64,000 bases of DNA from an uncultured Clostridia bacterium (lineage in GTDB: Bacteria > Bacillota > Clostridia > Christensenellales > Pumilibacteraceae), in NCBI GenBank assembly GCA_947086925.1, contig CAMUAL010000002.1:1-64000 (forward strand). Reading direction: 5' to 3'. The notes below the pieces were generated by a model. It was not told where the DNA came from. It saw only the letters and a list, made by a program, of their open reading frames with translations, and did not search any database. Below are positions 26,194 to 35,284 of this stretch, piece after piece (position 1 is the first letter of the stretch; each line of letters starts with the position of its first letter). Both the position numbers and the translations under genes were made by a program.

Positions 26194-26241
26194 ATGTCCT
26201 CCCGCGCATTTTCGGGCGGGAGGGCATATGGCTTTTATTTT
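26194..26241 (+). terminator. Hairpin between surface protein and binding protein genes
   Basis: ATGTCCTCCCGC (26194-26205) pairs with GCGGGAGGGCAT (26216-26227) with one G-U pair. The T-rich stretch starts only five bases later (CTTTTATTTTA), so it may be a partial terminator or an RNA-stability element that sets different levels for the two genes. Confidence 0.6.
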
Positions 26242-26273
26242 ACCTTTTTTCCGCAATTAAGGAGACTCTTTGT

Positions 26274-27755
26274 ATGAAAAAAATATTATCCGCAGTTTTT
26301 GCTCTTTGCCTGTGCCTTGTTTGTTTTGTCGGTTGCACGTTCCGCGACCCCAACGAAGAAAAAGGCAAGGGCGACTCGAACATCATAAATCAAGATATGA
26401 CTATCGACGCAAATTACGAAGCCACCATTAAAGTTGCCATACCCGACGTTCAGAGTCATAAAAACGCATTGAATGCTTTTATAGAATCTTTTAACGTAAA
26501 GTATCCTAAAATCAAGTTCAATGTTACTCCGCTTACTTTGGATAACTATAAAACACTTGTGCAGAATGCGGCGTCGAGCGCAATAGGCTTGAAAAAACCC
26601 GAGCTTATGTATGATGTTTTTTGGCTTAACGAAATGTTTATAAACGAGTGGGTGCTCGATACCGACTTTATTTCGCCGCTCAGCGAAATAATCGAAAAAG
26701 ATTCTTCGTTCAGTCTCGACGGAATAAACGAAACAATGCTCGATATGTGCAAGCTTAACGGCAAGCTTTACATGATGCCGCGCGATTACAATCAGGTTGT
26801 AATGTATTACAACAAAGATATGTTTACAGAGGCGCGCGTGCCTTTTCCGTCGGATACCGAGGCTATGAGCGGCGCGGAATTTAAAGCTATGTGCGAGGAA
26901 CTTGCACGCGGACTCAGCAACAACAAAACATTAAACAGCTACGGTCAGCCTTACAGCGACCAAGTGCGGAACATTGTTGACGTAAACGTAGCATGGAACG
27001 CAATGGATTATCCGCTTGTTGCTTCGTTCGGCGGCTCGGTTGTTGACAGTAAAGGCAACGTGGTTTTCGACAGTCAGGAATCGGCAGACGCAATTTCTTA
27101 TTGGTGGGACTTTGTAAACGGTCCTACCGTCGGCAACTCGAAGCTTGCGGTTTCCATTAAAGACGGCTCGGAGAAAAACGGAACGCCGTTCCGAATGCAG
27201 ACGGCGCCCATATACTTCCATACCCGTGCGGTTATGTCCGACCTTCTCGACGATTACACCGCTACAAGCTCAACTACCATTTACGGTATACCCAACTTAG
27301 GCGTTGCTCCCGTACCCAACTTCGGCGGAACTTACAAAGTAGGCGCGGGTTGCTCGGGTTACGCAATGTACAAGAGCGCGGCAAATTCGAAAGCGGCGTA
27401 TAACTTCTTAAAGCACATTGTAAGCGTTGAAGGGCAAAACGCATACAGCGAAACGGGCGACTGCGTGCCCGTGCTCGACAGCATGATAAAAGCGGTAAAC
27501 GCAAAATGGCGCACTTGCCGCACCGATAAATTACCGTTCGATTTCAACCACGGCGCATTCGTATATAAAATGAACGAGGCGGCTTGCAGTGTTAAGGAAT
27601 TTTACGAAAACGTGCCCGTTAAGGCGCAAACGCTTGTAACGGCGCGCATAGAGGAAGCTTTCAGAAACGGCATAGGCGGCAATCTGTCGGGTGTTAAATC
27701 GGCGGTTGCAAACGCCGCAAACAAAATGAAACAAGATATTGCACAAAACAGATAA
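26274..27755 (+). CDS. Sugar ABC transporter substrate-binding lipoprotein, locus A
   Basis: A 493-residue family 1 extracellular solute-binding protein. The signal peptide ends in a lipobox CFVGC near residue 21. Typical features are the DVFWLNEMFINEWV block, YMMPRDYNQVVMYYNKDMF near 163-181 and the late GAGCSGYAMYKSAANSKAAY and LKHIVSVEGQNAY blocks. It delivers oligosaccharide to the two permeases that follow. It is clearly paralogous to the 52965 protein (same MMPRDYNQ and GAGCSGYAMY blocks). AAGGAG lies before the ATG. Confidence 0.93.
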   Translation: MKKILSAVFALCLCLVCFVGCTFRDPNEEKGKGDSNIINQDMTIDANYEATIKVAIPDVQSHKNALNAFIESFNVKYPKIKFNVTPLTLDNYKTLVQNAASSAIGLKKPELMYDVFWLNEMFINEWVLDTDFISPLSEIIEKDSSFSLDGINETMLDMCKLNGKLYMMPRDYNQVVMYYNKDMFTEARVPFPSDTEAMSGAEFKAMCEELARGLSNNKTLNSYGQPYSDQVRNIVDVNVAWNAMDYPLVASFGGSVVDSKGNVVFDSQESADAISYWWDFVNGPTVGNSKLAVSIKDGSEKNGTPFRMQTAPIYFHTRAVMSDLLDDYTATSSTTIYGIPNLGVAPVPNFGGTYKVGAGCSGYAMYKSAANSKAAYNFLKHIVSVEGQNAYSETGDCVPVLDSMIKAVNAKWRTCRTDKLPFDFNHGAFVYKMNEAACSVKEFYENVPVKAQTLVTARIEEAFRNGIGGNLSGVKSAVANAANKMKQDIAQNR

Positions 27756-27776
27756 AGAGGACTATTATAAACTTAC

Positions 27777-28721
27777 ATGAAAGATACTGCATTAAAATCT
27801 ACGGGGCTTGTGGCTCACAAAAAGCTCGGCTTTAAAAAATGGATAAAGCGGGATTACGGATGTTACTTGTTTTTGCTTCCGATAATCCTCGGCTTTGCCA
27901 TATTCACGGCTTATCCCGTAATATCATCGCTTTTTTACAGCTTTACCGACTATAACGGCATATTCTTTTCGCACGTGGGCTTTATGAACTTTAAGCAGAT
28001 TTTCAGCCTCGGATACGGCGGACTCCTTAAAGACGTAGCGTTTTCGTTCGGAATAACCTTTTTGTTTGCCATTGTATCGGTGCCGCTCAATCTTGTGCTC
28101 GGTTACGTTGTCGCGCTTATTTGCAACCGCGAGGTTAAGGGCGTGCGCGTGTTCAGACTTTTATATTACATGCCCACCATTATACCCGGCGTGGCTATGG
28201 CGTTATTGTGGGCGGACGTATACAGCATAAACGGTATAGCAAATCAGTTTTTAAGCGTGTTCGGCTTGCACAGTCAGTTTTTGGAAGGCGAGAACAGCGC
28301 GCTTTTAACTCTTTGGTTTACGGGCTTGTGGGGCATTGGCGGCAGTGTTATAATGTGGCTTGCCGCGTTGCGTAACATTCCGCCCGAAATGTACGAGGCG
28401 GCGGATTTGGACGGCGCGCGCTATTTCACCAAACTTTTCAAAATCACCGTTCCCATGTCTACGCCTATGATTTTTTATAATCTTATAAATGCTCTTATAG
28501 GCGCGTTGCAATCGTTCGACACTTATGCCATGGTCGGCAGAGGTCCTAACGACTGCCTGTACTTTATAGCGGTGCGCATTTACGAAACCGCTTTCGGCGG
28601 AAGCAATCAGTACGGACTTGCGTCGGCACTCGGTTGGCTGTTGTTTGCGGTTATTGCGATTCTTACGGTGTTTATGTTCTTATCTAACAAATCGTGGGTA
28701 AACTACGGGGAGGGCGATTGA
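27777..28721 (+). CDS. Sugar ABC transporter permease, MalF/UgpA type, locus A
   Basis: A 314-residue inner-membrane permease with six helices. The N-terminal helix (YLFLLPIILGFAIFTAYPVI) and the cytoplasmic EAA loop (PPEMYEAADLDGARYFTKLFKITVP is its region, near 202-226) are typical of carbohydrate uptake CUT1 permeases. The EAA loop is the contact for the ATPase, which is not encoded in this operon. The ribosome site is weak and distant (AGAGG, about 15 bases upstream). Confidence 0.93.
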   Translation: MKDTALKSTGLVAHKKLGFKKWIKRDYGCYLFLLPIILGFAIFTAYPVISSLFYSFTDYNGIFFSHVGFMNFKQIFSLGYGGLLKDVAFSFGITFLFAIVSVPLNLVLGYVVALICNREVKGVRVFRLLYYMPTIIPGVAMALLWADVYSINGIANQFLSVFGLHSQFLEGENSALLTLWFTGLWGIGGSVIMWLAALRNIPPEMYEAADLDGARYFTKLFKITVPMSTPMIFYNLINALIGALQSFDTYAMVGRGPNDCLYFIAVRIYETAFGGSNQYGLASALGWLLFAVIAILTVFMFLSNKSWVNYGEGD

Positions 28722-28722
28722 T

Positions 28723-29625
28723 ATGAAAGAAAATATATATCACAACATTCCGCCGCTTTCGCCCGAAGCTATGGCAAGCCGCAGGCGCAAGAGCGCGAAA
28801 AACGTAGTTTTGCTTGTAGTAAAATACGCGGTTATGCTCGCGCTCGCTCTGTTTTTGCTGTTCCCTTACGTGTTTATGGTAAGCAAAAGCTTAATGAACC
28901 TCGTAGACGCAAACTCGCTCAAACCAATGCTGTTTCCGAAAAACGGTCTGCATTTTTCCAACTACGAGATATTTCTCGACTACTGGCCGTATTTCCGCAA
29001 TTCGCTTATAGTTGTAGTTATAAACGGTATATTTATTCCGTTTACGGGCTTTATGGCGGCGTATCCTTTTGCACGCAGAGATTTCAAGGGCAAAAAGATT
29101 ATGTTTGCCGTTATGATGAGCACGGTTATGCTTCCGAGCGCGGTTGTAATGGTGCCCACTTACGTTATGTTTAATGCGCTCGGACTTGTGGATAAGCTTG
29201 CGTCGCAGTGGGTAACGGCGTTCTTCGGCGGCGGTGCAATGAACATATTTTTAATGATTCAGTTTATGCGCGCCATACCGAAAGATTTCGACAACGCCGC
29301 GCTTATAGACGGCGCAAACATGGTGCAGATATTCTTTAAAATCATGTTTCCCATGTGCTTTAACGTAATGTTATTTATTGCGGTAAGTACAATAATAGGG
29401 CGTTGGAGCGACTTTCAGGGACCGTTGATTTACCTCAGAACTCTCAGCAAAATGACGATAGCCGTTGCGTTTTACAAGCAATTCAGCTCAACCGGCTCGG
29501 CGAGCATGCTGTCAAACATTAAAATGGCTATGGCGGTTTGCATGACAGTGCTTCCCATGGTGCTGTTCCTTGTATTCCAAAAACAGATGATAGGCGGCGT
29601 AAAGATAGGCGGCTTAAAAGGGTAA
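28723..29625 (+). CDS. Sugar ABC transporter permease, MalG/UgpE type, locus A
   Basis: A 300-residue six-helix permease, partner of the preceding gene. The long first helix followed by FPYVFMVSKSLM, the EAA-loop block IPKDFDNAALIDGANMVQIF near 190-209 and the C-terminal FLVFQKQMIGGVKIGGLKG are hallmarks of MalG-type subunits. GGGGAGGG lies before the ATG, one base after the upstream stop. Paralogous to the 55375 permease. Confidence 0.94.
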   Translation: MKENIYHNIPPLSPEAMASRRRKSAKNVVLLVVKYAVMLALALFLLFPYVFMVSKSLMNLVDANSLKPMLFPKNGLHFSNYEIFLDYWPYFRNSLIVVVINGIFIPFTGFMAAYPFARRDFKGKKIMFAVMMSTVMLPSAVVMVPTYVMFNALGLVDKLASQWVTAFFGGGAMNIFLMIQFMRAIPKDFDNAALIDGANMVQIFFKIMFPMCFNVMLFIAVSTIIGRWSDFQGPLIYLRTLSKMTIAVAFYKQFSSTGSASMLSNIKMAMAVCMTVLPMVLFLVFQKQMIGGVKIGGLKG

Positions 29626-29647
29626 ACTACCGAAAGGACGTAAAAAA

Positions 29648-31669
29648 ATGAAAAGTTTTATCAAAAGATTTGTTTTATTTGTTATTTCGGCGGTTATGTG
29701 TTTCGCATGCTTTGCTTGCGGCAATAACGGCGGCGGCGGTGGCAATAACGGCGGCGGTAACGGCGGTGACATAGGCGGTAACGAGCCGACTGCGGAAGAA
29801 ATCCAAAGACAGGTGAACGACGCTCTCACGGTGCTCGACGACGAGGAGTTTACTCGCTCGCAACTTACGGGCGTAGATAATCTCGGGCGCGAGATTCTGC
29901 CTACGGTGGGATTCGAAGATAAATACGTAGGTCTGTTTTACTTTGTTGCAACGGGATACGATTATTCCAACTATTGGGGCGGTCGGCCGCACGACTATAT
30001 TTACGATATTTCCGAGCTTTTGAAGAAATATCCCGCAACCGAATATCCCATAACGCAAAGTCCCGTAACTGCGATACCCACAGGCGAAACCGCAAAGTAT
30101 TACGACGCGGACATCGCGCCGCAAAGCAAGTCGTACTTTTGGGGCAAACCATTGTACGATTACTATCGCAGTGACGACGAGTGGGTTATACGCAAGCACA
30201 TGGAGCTGTTCATGTATGCGGGAATCGACTTTCTGTATCTCGATTTTACAAACAACGTAACGTACGAGCCCACCGTTAAGGTGCTTTTAAACGTAATAAA
30301 GGATATGATTGCCGAGGGATACGACGCTCCGAAGGTTACTTTCTTTTGTAATACCGAGGACCCCGGCGGACTCAGCTCTATTTGGGGCGAGCATATATAC
30401 AGACCGTTTTTCGAAAAGGGTGAGTTTGACGAATGTTGGTTCAGGGGCGACGAGGAAATGAACCCGTCGGGCAACCCGATTTTGGTAGGCAATTTCATTA
30501 ACTTTAAAAATACCGAGTGGGAAGACGAGTTCTGCTTTATCGACGAACAGTGGCCCACCCGTCCTTTCAACGAAAACTCTATTCCGTGGATGGACATGAA
30601 TTATCCGCAAAAGATTCACACGCCGTGGGGAAACAGCTACGGCGGAGTTACCAACGTGTCGGTATCGCAGGGCGGCGACGCGTCGAGCGAAGCGTATTAC
30701 GCCGATATAGCGGGAACTTTATCGGGATATAAGGCGCGCGGATACGATTTGGAAAATTTCATGAGTCAAGGAACGGACACGGAAGGCGTTATGTCGGGCG
30801 TAAATTTCGATTATCAATGGCAAACCGTTCACGCAAACGCCGACAGCCTTAAAATGGTTACCGTTACAAGTTGGAACGAGTGGATTGTGAGTAAGCTCGG
30901 GAGAGACGACCCCGCGTCGCAGGGCAAAGACAGAGCTTGCTTTGTCGACCAATTTTCGATTGCACATTCACGCGATATCGAAATGACGGAAGGCGGTTAC
31001 GGCGACAATTACTATATGCAAATGACGGACAACATCCGCAAGTTCAAGGGCGTAACGGTTGACAAATCCGACAACGTGTTAAAGTCGCAAAAAGCCGCGG
31101 GCGTAAGTGTTACCGATTTAAGCGTGTTCGACACCGCGCGCAAATATCTCGATATGGGACTTTCCACGGTTGAACGCAATCATACGCTTGTAGACCGCGG
31201 TACTCCCGTTACCGATACCACAAACCGTAACGACATAGAATATATTAAAATACTTAACGATAACGATAATTTATACGTGGCGGTAACTTGCCGCGACGAG
31301 ATTAAAATGCCCGATGCGGGCGACTCTATGCCCGAAAATTGGATGAACATTTACTTGCAGTGCGGCGGAGAGGGTTGGGAAGGCTACGACTTTATCGTGC
31401 GCGGAAATCCCGCATTAAGCGGCAATGCCGATATAGTAAAACCCGACGCAAACGGTAATACGGTCAATGCAGGCAATGCGAGTTTTGCGGTAAGCGGAAA
31501 CACGATTGTATACTCGATTCCGCTTTCGGCGCTCGGAGTGTCGGAAAATAAAGTAATAGGAATCAAGGCTACCGACAACTTACAATCCGTTTGCAATGCC
31601 GACGAGTTTATGTTGCACGGCGACAGCGCTCCGATGGGCAGGCTCAACTACGCTTACAAAATAGCGTAA
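29648..31669 (+). CDS. GH99-like secreted lipoprotein, locus A copy 1
   Basis: A 673-residue lipoprotein. The signal peptide ends in the Cys-rich CFACFAC, then a Gly/Asn-rich linker. The block LPTVGFEDKYVGLFYF near 83-98 opens the catalytic region; YFWGKPLYDYY, VIRKHMELFMYAGIDFLYLDFT and SWNEW (W409) follow. The C-terminal 190 residues form the CBM9/DOMON-like domain ending in SAPMGRLNYAYKIA. It is closest to the next gene and more distant from the 11668 protein. It probably cuts an alpha-linked polysaccharide outside the cell for the importer encoded just upstream; this is inferred from the fold-like motifs and position. Confidence 0.72.
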   Translation: MKSFIKRFVLFVISAVMCFACFACGNNGGGGGNNGGGNGGDIGGNEPTAEEIQRQVNDALTVLDDEEFTRSQLTGVDNLGREILPTVGFEDKYVGLFYFVATGYDYSNYWGGRPHDYIYDISELLKKYPATEYPITQSPVTAIPTGETAKYYDADIAPQSKSYFWGKPLYDYYRSDDEWVIRKHMELFMYAGIDFLYLDFTNNVTYEPTVKVLLNVIKDMIAEGYDAPKVTFFCNTEDPGGLSSIWGEHIYRPFFEKGEFDECWFRGDEEMNPSGNPILVGNFINFKNTEWEDEFCFIDEQWPTRPFNENSIPWMDMNYPQKIHTPWGNSYGGVTNVSVSQGGDASSEAYYADIAGTLSGYKARGYDLENFMSQGTDTEGVMSGVNFDYQWQTVHANADSLKMVTVTSWNEWIVSKLGRDDPASQGKDRACFVDQFSIAHSRDIEMTEGGYGDNYYMQMTDNIRKFKGVTVDKSDNVLKSQKAAGVSVTDLSVFDTARKYLDMGLSTVERNHTLVDRGTPVTDTTNRNDIEYIKILNDNDNLYVAVTCRDEIKMPDAGDSMPENWMNIYLQCGGEGWEGYDFIVRGNPALSGNADIVKPDANGNTVNAGNASFAVSGNTIVYSIPLSALGVSENKVIGIKATDNLQSVCNADEFMLHGDSAPMGRLNYAYKIA

Positions 31670-31687
31670 CCGTAAGGAGAAAACGCC

Positions 31688-33625
31688 ATGAAAAAATTTG
31701 CTACGCTTATTCTTTGCTTGGGATTCATGCTGAGTATGTGTGCATGTAACAACGGCGCGGGCACAAACGGCGCGGGCGGCGGCGAAAATCCGCCCGTGGA
31801 AATTACCAAAGCGGCAAGCTCGGTAAGTCAGCTCGGCGTAAACTCGAAACTCGGCGATTTAACCGACGAAGAATTTACGCGCGCTCAGCTTATCGGCACC
31901 GACGCTCTCGGACGCAAAGTTTTGCCCACGGTAGGATTCGAAGACAAGTATGTCGGCATATTCTATTTTGTGCTTTTGGGGCAGACGGGTCATAACAGCA
32001 TTATCGACGTAAACGACTTGTTGGACAAATACGGCACGAATCCCGCCGAAAACCCGTTGTTTGCATTACAGGATTCAAGCAATTATAACGACGAAAGTCC
32101 CATGACGTTTTTCCACTATTGGGGCGAACCGTTGTACGGCTATTACAAGTCTACCGACAAATGGGTTATACGCCGTCATTTAGAGCTGTTCATGAACGCG
32201 GGAATAGATTTTCTGTATCTCGATTACACTAACAGCACTTATGAGTATTCGGCGGCCGTCACTGCTCTTTGCGACGTTATTCTCGAACTTCAAGCCGAAG
32301 GATACGAAAATGTTCCCACGCTCGCTTTTATGCTTCCCAACGACGCAAAGTGGAACGAATCGAAGCTTCAAAACATTTACGACGCGTTTTATTCGGTTGA
32401 TAAGTATTCGTCGTGTTGGTTTCGCGCCGACCGCGATATGAACCCGAATAACAAGCCGCTTGCGGTGGGTAATTTTTCCACCGTTCAAAGTAGCACTCTT
32501 AAAAATAATCTGTGGTTAAAGCGCATGCAATGGCCGAGCGACGCGGCGGCGGACGACCGCTTTCCGTGGATAGAGTGGAAGTACGAGAATAACGGCGCAC
32601 AGCCCAACCACGGCGGCATAATGAACGTGTCGGTTGCTCAGCACATAAATTCTTGGTCGAGTACGAGCTACTTAGACGCCGTTAAGGGCGGTAAAAGTTA
32701 CAGCTACCGTGCGCGCGGTTGGACTCCGAATAACGCCGACGACCGCTACGGCATAAAACGCGACAACGTAATGTCGGGCAGTAATTTCGAGTGGCAGTGG
32801 CAAAACGTGCTCAGTCAAAAAGACGAAGTGCAAATGGTAACCGTTACGGGTTGGAACGAGTGGGCGGCTCCGAAGGTTAAGTACGGCAGTTCGCCTTACG
32901 GCGTGTTCAACGACTGTTTCAATATGGAATTTTCGCGCGATGCCGAAATGATGAAGGGCGGTTACGGCGACAACTACTACATGCAACTTGTAGACAATAT
33001 CCGCAAGTTTAAGGGAATAATGGTAGATGACACCGACAACGTAATGCTGTTTGCGCGTAGCAGTGCCGAGATTGCATCCGACGTAAGCGCGCTTAAAGCG
33101 AAATTTGTAGATATATCGGGCGACGCGGTAAAGCGCACCGACAAATCGGTAGGCGAAACCTACGATTACACAAACGAAACAAACCGCAACAACATTGTCG
33201 AAACCCGTGTGGGAAACGACGGTTACAATCTTTACATTGCGATAACGTGCAAGGGCAACTTAACCGAGTATCAATCGGGTGACGAGTCTTACATGAACGT
33301 ATATCTTGCAATGGGCGGCGCAAACTCTTGGGAAGGCTACAACTACGTTGTGGGCAGATTGCAGGGCGGAAACGCCGCATCGCTCGAAAAATTTACCGGC
33401 GAGGGAAGCAAAACCGAGAGTGCGGGAGTCGTAAAGGTATCGATGAGCAAAAACACCGTTTTGTATACTATTCCTTTCTCCGCTTTGGGTGTAACCGAGG
33501 GCGGTTCGGTTATAGGTATTAAGGCAACCGATAATATAGCCGAATTCGGAAACATAGACGATTTTTATATTTCTGGCGATTGCGCACCGCTCGGCAGACT
33601 GAACTACACCTATAAAATTGCGTAA
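31688..33625 (+). CDS. GH99-like secreted lipoprotein, locus A copy 2
   Basis: A 645-residue paralogue of the preceding gene with the same order: lipobox near SMCAC, short Gly/Asn linker, LPTVGFEDKYVGIFYF, HYWGEPLYGYYKSTDKWV, the GIDFLYLDYTN block, GWNEW (W389) and a C-terminal CBM9/DOMON-like domain ending in CAPLGRLNYTYKIA. AAGGAG precedes the ATG. It is the last gene of locus A and is followed by a clear terminator. The pair probably arose by tandem duplication and may split specificity between chain types or between endo and exo action. Confidence 0.72.
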   Translation: MKKFATLILCLGFMLSMCACNNGAGTNGAGGGENPPVEITKAASSVSQLGVNSKLGDLTDEEFTRAQLIGTDALGRKVLPTVGFEDKYVGIFYFVLLGQTGHNSIIDVNDLLDKYGTNPAENPLFALQDSSNYNDESPMTFFHYWGEPLYGYYKSTDKWVIRRHLELFMNAGIDFLYLDYTNSTYEYSAAVTALCDVILELQAEGYENVPTLAFMLPNDAKWNESKLQNIYDAFYSVDKYSSCWFRADRDMNPNNKPLAVGNFSTVQSSTLKNNLWLKRMQWPSDAAADDRFPWIEWKYENNGAQPNHGGIMNVSVAQHINSWSSTSYLDAVKGGKSYSYRARGWTPNNADDRYGIKRDNVMSGSNFEWQWQNVLSQKDEVQMVTVTGWNEWAAPKVKYGSSPYGVFNDCFNMEFSRDAEMMKGGYGDNYYMQLVDNIRKFKGIMVDDTDNVMLFARSSAEIASDVSALKAKFVDISGDAVKRTDKSVGETYDYTNETNRNNIVETRVGNDGYNLYIAITCKGNLTEYQSGDESYMNVYLAMGGANSWEGYNYVVGRLQGGNAASLEKFTGEGSKTESAGVVKVSMSKNTVLYTIPFSALGVTEGGSVIGIKATDNIAEFGNIDDFYISGDCAPLGRLNYTYKIA

Positions 33626-33680
33626 AATGCGAGTGCGTATGCACCGTATCTCAAATCGAATAATTTATGTTTGAAATCAA

Positions 33681-33716
33681 AGCCGATGCGTATTAAGTTT
33701 ATGCGTCGGCTTTTCC
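33681..33716 (+). terminator. Terminator after locus A
   Basis: AGCCGATGCGTA (33681-33692) pairs with TATGCGTCGGCT (33700-33711) with two G-U pairs, followed by TTTCCTTT. Confidence 0.8.
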
Positions 33717-33751
33717 TTTAAACAAAAAAGGCGACAGACCGCTCGTTCAAA

Positions 33752-33781
33752 TTGACACAAAGGTATATTTTGGTGTATTAT
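33752..33781 (+). promoter_or_regulatory. Promoter of the metF operon
   Basis: TTGACA at 33752-33757 and TATTAT at 33776-33781 with an 18-base spacer. No SAM or cobalamin riboswitch fits in the remaining 23 bases of leader. Confidence 0.65.
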
Positions 33782-33810
33782 TAAATGAAGTAATATGCAC
33801 GGAGTCCATT

Positions 33811-34680
33811 TTGAGAATAGACGAGATTTTGAAAAAGAAGCGTACGCTTTCGTTCGAAGTGTTTCCGCCGAAAAAGAGCGAAACCGAAACGGACGCGCTT
33901 TTAAAAAGTATTGACGAGCTTAAAAAGCTCAACCCCGATTTTATAAGCGTAACTTACGGCGCGGGCGGAAGCACCGCGCGAAATTCGGCGAAGATTGCGG
34001 GATATATAAAAAATGTGGGAATCGAGCCGCTTGCGCATGTAACGGGGGGTCCGTCGTCGCCCGCCGACATAGATTTGCTTTCAAAGGAGCTATTGGGTTA
34101 CGGCGTTGAAAACGTGCTTTGTCTGCGAGGAGACCGACCCGTCGATTACGGGAGCGAATACTGCAAGCACTTTAAACACGCCACCGACTTACAGCACTAT
34201 ATAAGCAAGTACGGTTTTACAATGGGTGCGGCGTGTTATCCCGAGGGACATCCCGAGTGCGAAACGCTTTACGACGATTTGAAAAATTTACGGAAAAAGC
34301 AGGACGAGGGCGCAAAGTTTTTCATTGCGCAAATTTGTTTCGATAATTCTTACTATTACCGTCTTGTAAACGAGGCGAATAAAATCGGAATTACCGTGCC
34401 GATAATTCCCGGCATAATGCCGTTGTTGAGCGCCAAAAACATTGCGGGAATAAAAACCATGTGCGGCAGTACAATACCCATAGAGTTTCGCAACATGATT
34501 GAAATTTACAGTCCGCGTCCTGCGGTTATGCGTGAAATAGGACTGAATTACGCCGTTTATCAGATTATAGATTTAATAGCAAAGGGTGCGCCGGGCATAC
34601 ATTTGTATATAATGAACAAAGCGGATACGGCGATTGAGATTTGCAACAGGCTAAGTAATGTCATCAGTGAATTATTCTGA
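33811..34680 (+). CDS. metF: Methylenetetrahydrofolate reductase
   Basis: Reduces 5,10-methylene-THF to 5-methyl-THF, the methyl donor for MetH. The 289-residue protein opens with LSFEVFPPKKSE, followed by SVTYGAGGS, HVTGG and LCLRGDRP, all family blocks around the flavin and folate sites. Translation starts at TTG 33811 after CGGAG; no ATG is available at the right place. The 3' end overlaps the next gene by 23 bases, which points to translational coupling with the reactivation protein and MetH. Confidence 0.94.
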   Translation: MRIDEILKKKRTLSFEVFPPKKSETETDALLKSIDELKKLNPDFISVTYGAGGSTARNSAKIAGYIKNVGIEPLAHVTGGPSSPADIDLLSKELLGYGVENVLCLRGDRPVDYGSEYCKHFKHATDLQHYISKYGFTMGAACYPEGHPECETLYDDLKNLRKKQDEGAKFFIAQICFDNSYYYRLVNEANKIGITVPIIPGIMPLLSAKNIAGIKTMCGSTIPIEFRNMIEIYSPRPAVMREIGLNYAVYQIIDLIAKGAPGIHLYIMNKADTAIEICNRLSNVISELF

Positions 34681-35284
34681 AATAAAGCCGCAGATATATA
34701 ATTATCTCGGATTTCATAACATTGCACCCGACTCGGTTACCGACGAAATGATAACCGAGTGTTTGCGCGAACTTGAAAACGTGGTGCATTTCAGATACAT
34801 TCACAGGATTTTCGAAACTCCGCCCGAGTTTCTGAAAGCCGAGCCGTACCGCGAATTTCTGAGCGGTTGCACGGGAGTTATACTTTCGGTTACCACTTTG
34901 GGCGCGGAAACTGATAAGCGAATAAAATACCTTGCGCGTACCGATATGACCAAAAGCGTTATTTCCGACGCGGCGGCAAGCGCGTATTTAGAATATCTTT
35001 CGGATATGCACGAGAAAACTCTCGGCGACAACCTTACTTACAGGTTCTGTCCCGGTTACGGCGGCAGCAGCGTAACCGATTTAAAACATATATTCAAGCT
35101 GTTACAGCCCGAAAAAATCGGAGTAACCGTTTCGGATACATGCTTTATGTTGCCCGAAAAAACCATGGCGGGAGTGCTCGGCATAGGTAAGTCGTGCGCA
35201 AAAACATGCAAAGGTTGTTTTATGTTGCCCGACTGCAACTATTTAAAGGAGGGTACAAGATGCTACGGCTCGGAAAAGAAGTAA
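34658..35284 (+). CDS. Free-standing methionine synthase reactivation domain
   Basis: A 208-residue protein matching the C-terminal AdoMet-binding activation domain of MetH. The signature is RFCPGYGGSS near residues 128-137 (RxxPGYG pattern), followed by KIGVTVSDTCFMLPEKTMAG. It would use SAM and an electron donor to restore oxidised cobalamin. It ends in a cysteine cluster (CAKTCKGC and further Cys) that might bind a metal or redox centre and is not in the E. coli domain. The gene overlaps metF upstream and metH downstream by 23 and 25 bases. The metH protein next door lacks this domain, so the split is complementary. Confidence 0.85.
   Translation: MSSVNYSEIKPQIYNYLGFHNIAPDSVTDEMITECLRELENVVHFRYIHRIFETPPEFLKAEPYREFLSGCTGVILSVTTLGAETDKRIKYLARTDMTKSVISDAAASAYLEYLSDMHEKTLGDNLTYRFCPGYGGSSVTDLKHIFKLLQPEKIGVTVSDTCFMLPEKTMAGVLGIGKSCAKTCKGCFMLPDCNYLKEGTRCYGSEKK

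Noticed and set aside
26560..27500. Locus A binding protein as an additional hydrolase
   Set aside because: The MMPRDYNQ and GAGCSGYAMY blocks and the permease neighbours show a solute-binding protein; no catalytic motif was seen.
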